DNA of 64,000 bases from Acinetobacter johnsonii CIP 64.6. GTDB lineage: Bacteria > Pseudomonadota > Gammaproteobacteria > Pseudomonadales > Moraxellaceae. Under the pieces are notes generated by a model. The model did not search any database, had not been told where the DNA came from, and worked only from the letters and a program-made list of their open reading frames with translations. The first letter of the stretch is position 1. Each line of letters begins with the position of its first letter. Made by a program: the position numbers and the translations under genes. Shown here piece after piece: positions 52,101 through 60,349 of this stretch. Where the stretch lies: the NCBI RefSeq assembly GCF_000368045.1, contig NZ_KB849236.1:251926-315925 (forward strand). The letters are read 5' to 3'.

Positions 52101-52424
52101 TAAAATACCGTTGGCATCCAGTGCCAGCGCACAGTTCAATGCTGTTTGACCACCCATTGTTGGAAGAACAGCATCTGGACGCTCTTTTTCAATGATTTGT
52201 GCAACGGTTTGCCAAGTGATTGGCTCGATATACGTTGCGTCTGCCATTGTAGGGTCGGTCATAATGGTGGCTGGGTTAGAGTTCACCAAAATAACACGGT
52301 AGCCTTCTTCACGAAGAGCTTTACACGCTTGCGCACCTGAGTAGTCAAACTCACATGCCTGTCCGATGACAATCGGACCTGCACCAATAATTAAGATACT
52401 TTTAATGTCTGTACGTTTAGCCAT
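49191..52424 (-). CDS. carB: carbamoyl-phosphate synthase large subunit CarB
   Basis: Makes carbamoyl phosphate from bicarbonate, ammonia (delivered by CarA) and two ATP, for pyrimidines and arginine. The 1,077 residues are the normal length, with two homologous ATP-grasp halves: [31 protein letters not shown] near residues 10-40 and [33 protein letters not shown] near 560-592. The C-terminal allosteric domain (MGS-like) follows, binding ornithine and UMP in E. coli. It starts 14 bp after carA. Expression is likely governed by the attenuator in front of carA. Confidence 0.98.
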   Translation of the reverse strand: [1077 protein letters not shown]

Positions 52425-52438
52425 GATCGCTTCCTTAA

Positions 52439-53581
52439 TTACTTCTTAGATGCTTCGATAAGTTCGATGAAATGATCGAACAATGGTGCGCAGTCATGCG
52501 GACCAGGGCTTGCTTCAGGGTGACCTTGGAAGCTGAACGCTGGTTTGTCTGTACGATGAATCCCTTGAAGAGTTTGATCGAACAAAGACTTGTGCGTAGC
52601 TTTCAAGTTTGCAGGAAGAGTTTCTGCATCCACTGCGAAGCCGTGGTTTTGAGAAGTAATCATCACTGTGCCTGTTTCCATGTTTTGAACAGGGTGGTTA
52701 GCACCGTGGTGGCCATGCGGCATTTTCACCGTTTTTGCACCTGAGGCAAGTGCAAGAATTTGGTGACCCAAGCAAATACCAAAGACAGGTAGGTTGCGAG
52801 CGTCTTCTACAATTGTTTTTACAGCTTCAATTGCATAGTCACATGCAGCTGGATCGCCAGGGCCGTTCGATAAGAACACGCCATCCGGATTCAATGCTAG
52901 CACGTCAGCAGCAGGAGTTTGTGCAGGCACGACAGTGAGTTTACAACCGCGGTCTGCAAGCATACGTAAGATGTTGGTTTTGACACCGTAGTCGTATGCA
53001 ACAACATGGAATTTAAGTTCAGGTTGTGTGAAGCCTTTGCCTAATACCCAAGAACCTTCTGTCCATTCGAAACCAGTTGGGTCACAGCATTCTTTCGCTA
53101 GGTCTAAACCATTTAAACCACCGAATGCGCGTGCTTTTTCTAAAGCCTGCTCTTCAGTAATATTTTCACCAGCAAGGATGCAACCATTTTGCGCACCTTT
53201 GTCACGCAAAATACGGGTTAATTTACGCGTATCAATATCTGCAATTGCGACAACATTATGTTCTTTTAAGTATTCGCCTAAAGATTGCGTTGATCGGAAG
53301 TTGCTATGCAATAAAGGTAGGTCACGAATAATTAATCCGTTGGCCCACACTTTATGAATTCGACCTGACTCAGCGTCTTCATCATTACAACCTGTGTTAC
53401 CGATATGAGGGTAAGTTAAAGTCACAAGTTGCTGTGCATAACTCGGGTCAGTCAAAATTTCTTGATAGCCAGTCATGGCAGTGTTGAAAACGACTTCACC
53501 AGTCGTACTACCCGATGCACCAATAGACGTTCCTTTAAAGATCGTACCATCGGCAAGGGCTAAAATTGCTGGGGTGCTCAA
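52439..53581 (-). CDS. carA: carbamoyl-phosphate synthase small subunit CarA
   Basis: Glutamine amidotransferase subunit that supplies ammonia to CarB. The class I glutaminase triad is visible: Cys in VFGICLGHQILALASG near residue 269, and His-Glu in FSFQGHPEASPGPHD near 354-368. HHGANHPVQN precedes it. 380 residues is normal. The start is a TTG at 53581, supported by a well-placed AGGAG seven bases upstream; no ATG fits homologues better. First gene of the carAB operon, preceded by a leader with an attenuator-type terminator. Confidence 0.97.
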   Translation of the reverse strand: MSTPAILALADGTIFKGTSIGASGSTTGEVVFNTAMTGYQEILTDPSYAQQLVTLTYPHIGNTGCNDEDAESGRIHKVWANGLIIRDLPLLHSNFRSTQSLGEYLKEHNVVAIADIDTRKLTRILRDKGAQNGCILAGENITEEQALEKARAFGGLNGLDLAKECCDPTGFEWTEGSWVLGKGFTQPELKFHVVAYDYGVKTNILRMLADRGCKLTVVPAQTPAADVLALNPDGVFLSNGPGDPAACDYAIEAVKTIVEDARNLPVFGICLGHQILALASGAKTVKMPHGHHGANHPVQNMETGTVMITSQNHGFAVDAETLPANLKATHKSLFDQTLQGIHRTDKPAFSFQGHPEASPGPHDCAPLFDHFIELIEASKK

Positions 53582-53607
53582 ACCAAAGCTCCTGAAATTT
53601 AGGCTGT

Positions 53608-53675
53608 AAAAAAGCGAGTAGACGAAAAAAAAGGAAGGCTATCTAAAAACCTACCCTCCCTATGTCTGCTCGCTT
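53608..53675 (-). promoter_or_regulatory. carA: carAB leader attenuator (pyrBI-like)
   Basis: On the reverse strand AAGCGAGCAGAC pairs with GTCTACTCGCTT (12 bp, one G-T pair) and is followed by six T, an intrinsic terminator 27 bp before the carA start codon. The 40-nt loop contains an inner GGGAGG / CCTTCC hairpin and a run of eight T directly before the 3' arm. A T-run upstream of the terminator, overlapped by translation of a leader ORF, is the design of the UTP-sensitive pyrBI attenuator of enterics. The mechanism here is inferred. Confidence 0.7.
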
Positions 53676-53719
53676 GAACTTAACATGGCACTATACGCAA
53701 CTTCACTAACAAAGTCCAT
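53660..53719 (-). CDS. candidate carAB leader peptide
   Basis: A 19-codon ORF (MDFVSEVAYSAMLSSSEQT) whose stop codon lies 2 nt past the 5' arm of the attenuator hairpin. A ribosome translating to the stop would cover that arm and prevent termination, as in pyrBI. The ribosome site is weak (TTGG-type), so the ATG at codon 12 is an alternative start. No promoter is placed with confidence upstream. Confidence 0.4.
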   Translation of the reverse strand: MDFVSEVAYSAMLSSSEQT

Positions 53720-53889
53720 GCCAATAAGATGGAATTAACAAGATAAAGTGCTTTTATTTTGTAGCGGATGCTGTTTCTAAGTTTTGTAAAGAAAAATGTA
53801 ACAACAAATAATTGTCTAACAAATCAAAATCTAAATTTTATCGAATCACGCTAAGCTGTCGCTGTGTATATAACAACAGGAATAACATC

Positions 53890-54336
53890 ATGACTGAACA
53901 AGACAAAGTGACCAAACCAAAGCCAGCGTTGAAAGAAGTTGTTGTAGAAAGCACTGAAAAGCTTGAGCAAGTGGCGAAAGAAGCAACAGAGCAGGTCACT
54001 GAAGCGGTAGTTGAAAGCAAAGAAAAGCTTGAAGCTGAAGCGAAGCAGTTAAATGCCAGTGTGCAAGAGCAACTCCGCCAGTTTAAACAAGATCTTTTAC
54101 TGCGCTTAGAAACCATTAAAGGGCAGTTATCGAACTCTCAAAAAGACTTAACTGAACTAAAAGAGTTTGTTAAAACTGAGTTTACGGCTGTTTTAGATGA
54201 CTTGACCAAACTAGGTAAAGAGTTAAAAGGTGATGTCAGCGAAATTTCAGTAAAACATAAAGATCAGTTGACTGAAACGTTTAAACGTTCAAAAGAACAC
54301 ACCTTAGATGCGTGGAATAAAGTTTCAAACAAATAA
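53890..54336 (+). CDS. phasin-like/apolipoprotein-like helical protein
   Basis: A 148-residue protein consisting almost entirely of charged amphipathic helix rich in E, K, A and Q (EKLEQVAKEATEQVTEAVVESKEKLEAEAKQLNASVQEQLRQFKQDLLLRLETI). There is no signal peptide and no cysteine. The composition resembles phasins or apolipoprotein-A-like coiled proteins, but no family can be assigned. I use the ATG with AGGA nine bases upstream; the open frame extends upstream into unlikely sequence. Divergent from carA, ending in a good terminator. Confidence 0.7.
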   Translation: MTEQDKVTKPKPALKEVVVESTEKLEQVAKEATEQVTEAVVESKEKLEAEAKQLNASVQEQLRQFKQDLLLRLETIKGQLSNSQKDLTELKEFVKTEFTAVLDDLTKLGKELKGDVSEISVKHKDQLTETFKRSKEHTLDAWNKVSNK

Positions 54337-54368
54337 TCTAGCTGTACGAGGCTCAAGATTAAGTGCAT

Positions 54369-54398
54369 AAAAAAGTGAGGTCATAGCCTCACTTTTTT
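54369..54398 (+). terminator. bidirectional terminator
   Basis: GTGAGG / CCTCAC with a 6-nt loop, preceded by six A and followed by six T. It lies between the convergent phasin-like and DOMON-like genes. Confidence 0.9.
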
Positions 54399-54409
54399 AT
54401 TGATCTGGA

Positions 54410-54949
54410 TTAAAACTGATGCAACCAATCACGTTTATTGTGAAAGTCAGCTTGTTGACCACTATGCTGCATCGCATAGAACTGTTGACCTTGTGATGTA
54501 TTCAACACAGCTGATAGACCTAGATATAGGTCAGCCCATTTGAGTTTGTGTTGCAGCATAAATTCAGTCAGATCAATGCTGACATTTAAACCATAGTGGG
54601 TGCGCTTCAATTGATTGAGTTCAATATCATAAGCGACCTGTGGCGGCATATCTTCAGGATAACGATATTCCTCAAACTGATAGGCCTGCCAAGCTTGCGA
54701 AGGGGAGAGATTGATCTCGCGATAATAATCTTCGCCTTTTACCCCGATAAAGACTTCAAAACAGGTGTTTTCCCATAAAAAGTCTTGACGAGGATTTGCA
54801 TTCACGACTTCGGGCCAGTGCATGTACAAATTGGGATCGCGTAACCAAAAGCCGATATTGAGAGCATATGGGCTTTGTTGTTCAATCGCACCAACAAGCG
54901 AAATAGCTTGAAAGCGACGATCAAATGCACTGAGTTCGTAACTTGCCAT
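54410..54949 (-). CDS. DOMON-like domain protein
   Basis: A 179-residue beta-rich protein similar to the 'DOMON-like' bacterial family related to carbohydrate-binding module 9. Characteristic blocks: RDPNLYMHWPEVVNANPRQDFLWENTCFEVFIGVKGEDYYREINLSPSQAWQAYQFEEYR (about residues 33-93). There is no signal peptide, so it is probably cytosolic, and its ligand is unknown. It starts 12 bp after yhbY on the same strand, so the two are likely cotranscribed. Confidence 0.82.
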   Translation of the reverse strand: MASYELSAFDRRFQAISLVGAIEQQSPYALNIGFWLRDPNLYMHWPEVVNANPRQDFLWENTCFEVFIGVKGEDYYREINLSPSQAWQAYQFEEYRYPEDMPPQVAYDIELNQLKRTHYGLNVSIDLTEFMLQHKLKWADLYLGLSAVLNTSQGQQFYAMQHSGQQADFHNKRDWLHQF

Positions 54950-54961
54950 AAAAAACTACAA

Positions 54962-55285
54962 TTATTTTGCTGCGTGAGCGAAACGAACTAAATTAGACAA
55001 TTTGGCATTTTGTTTCGCCGCTTTTTTGTAAAGCAACGCAATCTTACCAATGGTCTGTACAATTTCTGCACCTGTAGTTGAGGCAATTTCTGCAATGATT
55101 GCAGCGCGCTCTTCACGGTCTTCACCCGCGACTTTGACTTTAATCAATTCGTGGTCGTTTAAAGCACGTAAAATTTCTTCAACGACATTTTCAGTCAGAC
55201 CTGAACCGCCAAGCATTACCACTGGGTTTAAAGCATGACCGATTTGACGCAAACGCTTGCGTTCCTGAATGGATAAAGTCGCCAT
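54962..55285 (-). CDS. yhbY: ribosome assembly RNA-binding protein YhbY
   Basis: A 107-residue single CRM-domain protein that binds pre-50S particles. The CRM motif LNPVVMLGGSGLTENVVEEILRALNDHELIKVKVAG lies near residues 17-52 with the GxxG-type loop, and EIVQTIGKIALLYK near 74-87. In E. coli yhbY is likewise divergent from rlmE-ftsH. The last 20 residues (AAKQNAKLSNLVRFAHAAK) extend beyond the domain. Confidence 0.95.
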   Translation of the reverse strand: MATLSIQERKRLRQIGHALNPVVMLGGSGLTENVVEEILRALNDHELIKVKVAGEDREERAAIIAEIASTTGAEIVQTIGKIALLYKKAAKQNAKLSNLVRFAHAAK

Positions 55286-55479
55286 AAAGATAACCTAATT
55301 TTAAAAACGGCTTAGTATAACAAACTGCGAAATTAAACGCTTTATATTCTGTGGAAATAATCGATTTAGATAATAGAAAAAAACAACTAAAACCCAAGAT
55401 TTGGATACAGATGTATACTGCAAGCCTAGAGAATTTAACGTACAATTAAGTTTAAGAAATTTTAATGTTTTAGAGAGAT

Positions 55480-56130
55480 ATGGCAACACGCATTACCAAC
55501 CAAAAGTTATCCAAAAGTAGCCGTGCGTGGATGAGAGAGCACCTTGATGATCATTTTGTGAAAAAAGCGCAAAAAGAAGGTTATCGAGCACGTGCAGCTT
55601 ATAAATTACTTGAAATTCAAGAAAAATATAACATCATTCGTCCAGGCATGACCGTGGTTGACTTGGGTGCTGCACCTGGAAGTTGGTCACAAATTGCAGG
55701 AAAGCTGGTCGGTGATCGAGGATTAGTGGTTGCATCTGACATTTTGGAAATGGACGCACTTCCAGATGTGACCTTCTTGCAAGGTGACTTCCGTGAGCAA
55801 GAAGTATTCGATAAATTGTTAAATATTTTAGATGGACGTAAAGTAGACGTTGTAATTTCAGATATGGCCCCCAATACTTCAGGTAACAAGGCTGTAGATC
55901 AACCTCGCCAGATTTACCTCTGTGAATTGGCCATCGATTTTGCTACGAAAGTGCTCGGTCCAAATGGTCAATTTGTTGTAAAGGTATTCCAAGGTACAGG
56001 CTTTGACGAGTTCCGTAAGCAAGTAGTCGACAACTTTGATGTGTTAAAGACAGTAAAACCTGCTGCATCACGTGCCCGATCTAAGGAAGTATTCTTAGTT
56101 GGGCAAGGCCGTAAGAAGGCTTTCAAATAA
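55480..56130 (+). CDS. rlmE: 23S rRNA (uridine-2552 2'-O)-methyltransferase RlmE (FtsJ)
   Basis: SAM-dependent heat-shock methyltransferase that modifies U2552 in the ribosomal A-loop. The SAM motif MTVVDLGAAPGSWSQIAG is near residues 57-74. The catalytic Lys-Asp-Lys set can be placed in RAAYKLLEIQ, VVISDMAPNTSG and QFVVKVFQG. At 216 residues it is close to E. coli RlmE (209). It lies upstream of ftsH on the same strand with a 132-bp gap, and divergent from yhbY. Confidence 0.97.
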   Translation: MATRITNQKLSKSSRAWMREHLDDHFVKKAQKEGYRARAAYKLLEIQEKYNIIRPGMTVVDLGAAPGSWSQIAGKLVGDRGLVVASDILEMDALPDVTFLQGDFREQEVFDKLLNILDGRKVDVVISDMAPNTSGNKAVDQPRQIYLCELAIDFATKVLGPNGQFVVKVFQGTGFDEFRKQVVDNFDVLKTVKPAASRARSKEVFLVGQGRKKAFK

Positions 56131-56262
56131 AGTTTACTTGCCAAGTCGTTAAAAATTGTGCATTTTGTACCTTTTTATTATTTTGCGAAGCTGATCTTCA
56201 GCAGAAACTTTAAGGTCACCCGATAGGGCATGATCAAATTAGATTGATATGGGAATAAAGCT

Positions 56263-58155
56263 TTGAGCGATCTCTTCAAGAATGCCATATTGTGGCTAGT
56301 GATACTGGGCGTACTGATCCTTATTTTCAGTAATGTCAGTAGCAATGAAAAGCCGACAGCGATGAATTATTCAGAGTTTGTTGCTGCGGTGAATGCTGGT
56401 CAAATTAAGCAAGTGACAATTGATGGCGAACGAATTCATGGCCAAAAATCAAACGGTTCAGAGTTTGAAAGTATTCGTCCTGCGGTTCAAGACCCAGAGC
56501 TTATGCCTAATCTGATTAAAAATAACGTTGTCGTTGAAGGTACTGCACCTGCGCGCCAAGGTTTATTGATGCAACTTTTGATCGCAAGCTTCCCTGTACT
56601 TTTAATCATTTTGTTATTCATGTTCTTTATGCGCAACATGGGTGGCGGAGCAGGTGGTAAAAACGGTCCAATGAGTTTTGGTAAGTCAAAAGCAAAAATG
56701 TTGGCAGAAGACCAAATTAAAGTGACTTTTACCGACGTCGCTGGCTGTGATGAAGCAAAGCAAGAAGTTGTAGAAATTGTTGATTTCTTAAAAGATCCTT
56801 CAAAATTTAAACGCTTAGGTGCAACGATTCCTAAAGGCGTGTTAATGGTGGGTCCACCGGGTACAGGTAAAACTTTACTTGCAAAAGCAATTGCAGGCGA
56901 AGCGAAAGTACCATTCTTTAGTATTTCTGGTTCTGACTTTGTTGAAATGTTCGTGGGTGTGGGTGCGTCTCGTGTTCGCGACATGTTTGAACAAGCGAAA
57001 CGTCATGCGCCATGTATCATCTTTATTGATGAGATTGATGCTGTGGGTCGTCATCGTGGTTCAGGTACAGGTGGTGGTCACGATGAGCGTGAGCAAACCT
57101 TGAACCAAATGTTGGTGGAAATGGATGGCTTTGAAGGTAATGAAGGTATTATCGTCATTGCTGCGACAAACCGTGCCGATGTACTGGATAAAGCTTTACT
57201 CCGTCCGGGTCGTTTTGACCGCCAAGTAATGGTTGGCTTACCAGACATTAAAGGTCGTGAGCAAATCTTAAATGTTCACATGAAGAAATTGCCTTCAGTG
57301 ACTGGTGTCGATGTACAAGTGCTTGCACGTGGTACGCCAGGCTTCTCGGGTGCACAATTGGCGAACCTTGTGAACGAAGCTGCACTCTTTGCTGCGCGTC
57401 GTAACAAGAACACTGTCGATATGCATGATTTTGAAGATGCAAAAGACAAGTTGTACATGGGCCCTGAACGTAAGTCGATGGTGATTCGTGAAGAAGAACG
57501 TCGTGCAACTGCGTACCATGAAGCTGGTCATGCGATTGTGGCTGAAATTCTGCCGGGTACAGACCCTGTACATAAAGTGACTATTATGCCGCGTGGTTGG
57601 GCGTTGGGTGTAACTTGGCAGTTGCCTGAACATGACCAAACCAGCCACTATAAAGACAAAATGTTGAATGAACTTTCAATTTTGTTTGGTGGTCGTATTG
57701 CTGAAGAAATCTTTATCAACCAAATGTCGACAGGTGCTTCAAACGACTTTGAACGTGCAACTAAAATGGCACGTGCGATGGTGACCAAGTACGGTATGTC
57801 TGACAAACTTGGTGTAATGGTGTATGAAGATGATTCTCAGCAATCATTCATGGGCAGCATTGGTAGTCGTACGATTTCTGAAGCAACACAGCAACAAGTA
57901 GATGCTGAAGTTCGTCGTATCATCGATGAGCAATACCATGTCGCACGCAATATCTTAGAAAACAATAAAGATATTGCTCATGCGATGGTGAAAGCTCTGA
58001 TGGAATGGGAAACGATTGATCGCGAGCAAATTCGTGACATTATGGAAGGTCGTGAGCCACAACCACCAAAAGTATATGTTGCAGAAAATCCTGTGATGGA
58101 TGTAACTCCAACGGATGGTCCAAGTACACCACCACCATTACCATCTGCAACTTAA
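56263..58155 (+). CDS. ftsH: ATP-dependent zinc metalloprotease FtsH
   Basis: Membrane-anchored AAA+ protease that degrades misfolded membrane proteins and regulators such as LpxC. Two transmembrane segments (about 7-25 and 100-122) flank a periplasmic domain. The AAA domain has Walker A GPPGTGKTLLAKAIAG near residues 199-214, Walker B IIFIDEIDAVG and the SRH region RADVLDKALLRPGRFDRQV. The protease motif TAYHEAGHAIVAE (HEAGH) is near 420-432. The start is a TTG with GGGA upstream. The C-terminal tail is proline-rich. The rlmE-ftsH-folP order matches E. coli. Confidence 0.98.
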   Translation: MSDLFKNAILWLVILGVLILIFSNVSSNEKPTAMNYSEFVAAVNAGQIKQVTIDGERIHGQKSNGSEFESIRPAVQDPELMPNLIKNNVVVEGTAPARQGLLMQLLIASFPVLLIILLFMFFMRNMGGGAGGKNGPMSFGKSKAKMLAEDQIKVTFTDVAGCDEAKQEVVEIVDFLKDPSKFKRLGATIPKGVLMVGPPGTGKTLLAKAIAGEAKVPFFSISGSDFVEMFVGVGASRVRDMFEQAKRHAPCIIFIDEIDAVGRHRGSGTGGGHDEREQTLNQMLVEMDGFEGNEGIIVIAATNRADVLDKALLRPGRFDRQVMVGLPDIKGREQILNVHMKKLPSVTGVDVQVLARGTPGFSGAQLANLVNEAALFAARRNKNTVDMHDFEDAKDKLYMGPERKSMVIREEERRATAYHEAGHAIVAEILPGTDPVHKVTIMPRGWALGVTWQLPEHDQTSHYKDKMLNELSILFGGRIAEEIFINQMSTGASNDFERATKMARAMVTKYGMSDKLGVMVYEDDSQQSFMGSIGSRTISEATQQQVDAEVRRIIDEQYHVARNILENNKDIAHAMVKALMEWETIDREQIRDIMEGREPQPPKVYVAENPVMDVTPTDGPSTPPPLPSAT

Positions 58156-58172
58156 TTTTTAAAAGTTAAAAT

Positions 58173-58198
58173 AAAAAACCACCTTCGGGTGGTTTTTT
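58173..58198 (+). terminator. ftsH terminator
   Basis: CCACC-TTCG-GGTGG with A- and T-runs on either side. Confidence 0.92.
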
Positions 58199-58290
58199 AT
58201 TGCGCAGATTTTCCACTGCCGATGAAGAAAAATAGGCACTTAAAAGTGGGAACGCGTTAAGATAATGTAAGTTGAACTGGAGAATATTAC

Positions 58291-59142
58291 ATGCAATTGA
58301 TGGCTTTGCCGAAGAAAATCCTACGTTGTGGTGAGCTATCACTCGACCTGTCGGTACCGCATGTGATGGGTATTTTAAATGTGACGCCAGACTCGTTCAG
58401 TGATGGCGGCAAACATAATGGCAAAGCACAAGCGCTTACGCATGCTCAGCAAATGATTGCGGATGGGGCGACAGTCATCGATGTTGGGGGGGAATCTACA
58501 CGTCCAGGTGCATCTGTGGTTGAGGTTGAGGAAGAGATTCGTCGTGTCGTCCCAGTGGTGGAAGCTTTGGCTGAACTTGATGTGGTCATTTCGATTGATA
58601 CCTCTCAACCTGAAGTGATTCAAGCAGCGGTCGCAGCAGGTGCGCATATTTGGAATGATGTACGAGCATTAACACGTCCTAATACTTTAGAGACGGCAGC
58701 TGAACTGAATATTCCAGTGATCATCATGCATATGCGTGGTGAACCGACCACCATGAATGGTTTAGATCAATATGATAATGTCACTTTAGATGTGATGGCT
58801 GAGCTTTCCCAGCGCGTGTCGGATGCACTCAAGGCTGGTGTCAAAGCTGAAAATATCATGATTGATCCGGGTTTTGGCTTTGCTAAAAATGCAAAGCAGA
58901 ACCTTAAGCTTTTAAACGAATTCCATCAGCTGAATCAGCTCGGGTATCCCATCTTGTCCGCATTGTCACGAAAGCGCTTTATCGGAGAAGCTTTAGGTGG
59001 GGCCGATGCAGGGCAGCGGGCCGTGGGTTCTGTAGCGGGACATTTGCTGAGTATTCAACAAGGCGCGTGTATGGTGCGCGCCCATGATGTCAAAGCCATG
59101 AGTGATGCGATCAAGGTTTGGCAAGCGATGAATATGGCTTAA
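58291..59142 (+). CDS. folP: dihydropteroate synthase FolP
   Basis: Joins para-aminobenzoate to dihydropterin pyrophosphate in folate synthesis; the target of sulfonamides. The first signature MGILNVTPDSFSDGGKH is near residues 25-41, the second GGESTRPGA near 67-75 with the sulfonamide-loop threonine and arginine, and DPGFGFAKNAKQN and LSALSRKRFIG follow. 283 residues is normal. GGAG lies eight bases before the ATG. It is behind its own region after the ftsH terminator, so it probably has a separate promoter. Nothing indicates a sulfonamide-resistant allele by eye. Confidence 0.97.
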   Translation: MQLMALPKKILRCGELSLDLSVPHVMGILNVTPDSFSDGGKHNGKAQALTHAQQMIADGATVIDVGGESTRPGASVVEVEEEIRRVVPVVEALAELDVVISIDTSQPEVIQAAVAAGAHIWNDVRALTRPNTLETAAELNIPVIIMHMRGEPTTMNGLDQYDNVTLDVMAELSQRVSDALKAGVKAENIMIDPGFGFAKNAKQNLKLLNEFHQLNQLGYPILSALSRKRFIGEALGGADAGQRAVGSVAGHLLSIQQGACMVRAHDVKAMSDAIKVWQAMNMA

Positions 59143-59209
59143 TGCGGCGGTGGAATGCTGAGCTAATGATTTAATTTGTAAATTTGATCTATATTAGATT
59201 TTTAGACTG

Positions 59210-59235
59210 GCAGCATCTTCAGATGCTGCTTTTTT
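59210..59235 (+). terminator. folP terminator
   Basis: GCAGCATCT-TC-AGATGCTGC followed by six T, 68 bp after the folP stop codon. Confidence 0.9.
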
Positions 59236-59302
59236 ATTTGGTGATTTGTTTGGTTTATGTTATATAGACTCGTTTTTTAAGTTTCTCATTTTGAGTGCCT
59301 GT

Positions 59303-59614
59303 ATGTTTGCAGATTTACTTCTCCCTATGTTTGATGATGAATATTATCCCGATATTCTTGTTGCTGAAGTGAAGCAGCATGTTGAGACTTTTGCTAAAAA
59401 AATTGTAAAAGCAAAATCTGAGGGTGATATTTATCAATATGCCAATGCTACAGTGGCTGAAATTAATGAAATGAAGCCGCATTTTGAAGATCTAGATTCA
59501 TCATTAGATGACTCTGCTGCCGATTTTATTGCTGAAGCGATGATGATGGTGGTACAAGGTGCTGGGTTTATGGATATTGAAATGGAAGAATTGGTGGTGA
59601 ACAGAGAGTGGTGA
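59303..59614 (+). CDS. DUF5713-like hypothetical protein
   Basis: A small acidic protein of about 103 residues from the ATG at 59303; the open frame continues upstream from a TTG but that part is unlike protein. The pattern LLPMFDDEYYPDILVAEVKQHVETFAKKI and then NATVAEINEMKPHFEDLDSSLDDSAADFIAEAMM is helical and resembles small Acinetobacter proteins of the DUF5713 family. The function is unknown. It lies alone between folP and a leftward exported protein gene. Confidence 0.65.
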   Translation: MFADLLLPMFDDEYYPDILVAEVKQHVETFAKKIVKAKSEGDIYQYANATVAEINEMKPHFEDLDSSLDDSAADFIAEAMMMVVQGAGFMDIEMEELVVNREW

Positions 59615-59669
59615 TTCACTTTCTCATTTCAAGCGCAGTTAGTTTTTGCTTTAGAAGCTGAGATTGCTG

Positions 59670-60038
59670 TTACAGTTCATCTAAAAGATCGGTGAGATGA
59701 CAACTTTGGTTCAAATGTTCATCTCCAATCGCATCGACTGTCATCACGTATTCGCCTTCGACCATTTCAGCATTTGCACTGAGATTCAGCCAAAATTTTG
59801 GATGCTTTTTCATGAGCTCACGAATATGTTGCTCATCTTTAGTGTGATTAAAGCTTAATTTAAAATGAGCATCTACTGATTTACACGCATGTAAATAAAG
59901 TTGGTGGTCTTTTTCAATAATCGTGCCTGCAAACAAGTCATAAAACGTATCGCTATCTGTTTGCTGCGAGGTGGGGTTTGCATGGCTGAAGTTTGAAAAA
60001 ACTAGGCTCAGGATGATAATGAGGGTATTCTTTTTCAT
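59670..60038 (-). CDS. hypothetical exported protein
   Basis: A 122-residue protein with a signal peptide (KKNTLIIILSLVFSNFSHA) cleaved after SHA; the mature part is probably periplasmic. It has two cysteines (HLYLHACKS- and NQSCHLTD-type contexts), which might form a disulfide. No family is recognised. It ends in HLNQSCHLTDLLDEL. It lies between the DUF5713-like gene and tRNA-Leu. Confidence 0.6.
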   Translation of the reverse strand: MKKNTLIIILSLVFSNFSHANPTSQQTDSDTFYDLFAGTIIEKDHQLYLHACKSVDAHFKLSFNHTKDEQHIRELMKKHPKFWLNLSANAEMVEGEYVMTVDAIGDEHLNQSCHLTDLLDEL

Positions 60039-60080
60039 ATTGTGATTGTTATGTGCTTCGAGGCATAAATTATAGACATA

Positions 60081-60109
60081 AAAAAACCAGCATATTGCTG
60101 GATTTTTTT
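60081..60109 (-). terminator. tRNA-Leu terminator (bidirectional)
   Basis: CCAGCA-TAT-TGCTGG with an A-run and a T-run on either side. On the reverse strand it follows tRNA-Leu by 27 bp. Confidence 0.88.
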
Positions 60110-60136
60110 ATTGCACCATCTTAATTAGCTTAAGAA

Positions 60137-60222
60137 TGGTGCCCGAGGCCAGACTCGAACTGGCACGCTTTGTGGGCGGGGGATTTTAAATCCCCTGTGT
60201 CTACCGATTTCACCACTCGGGC
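60137..60222 (-). tRNA. tRNA-Leu (anticodon TAA)
   Basis: Class II tRNA with acceptor GCCCGAG / CTCGGGC, anticodon loop TTTAAAA within GGGGA / TCCCC, a long variable arm, GTTCGAGTC T-loop and encoded CCA. 86 nt. It is on the reverse strand with a terminator downstream. Confidence 0.95.
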
Positions 60223-60349
60223 ATGAGCGCAATAATAGAGGACGAAATAAAAGTTGGCAAGTCTATTTGTGATTATTTGCTTTCTTTTCAATCAATTCAG
60301 CGGTTTATGTTTAAAAAATAGCAAAATTATCTGTGCTGCACTTGTTCAG

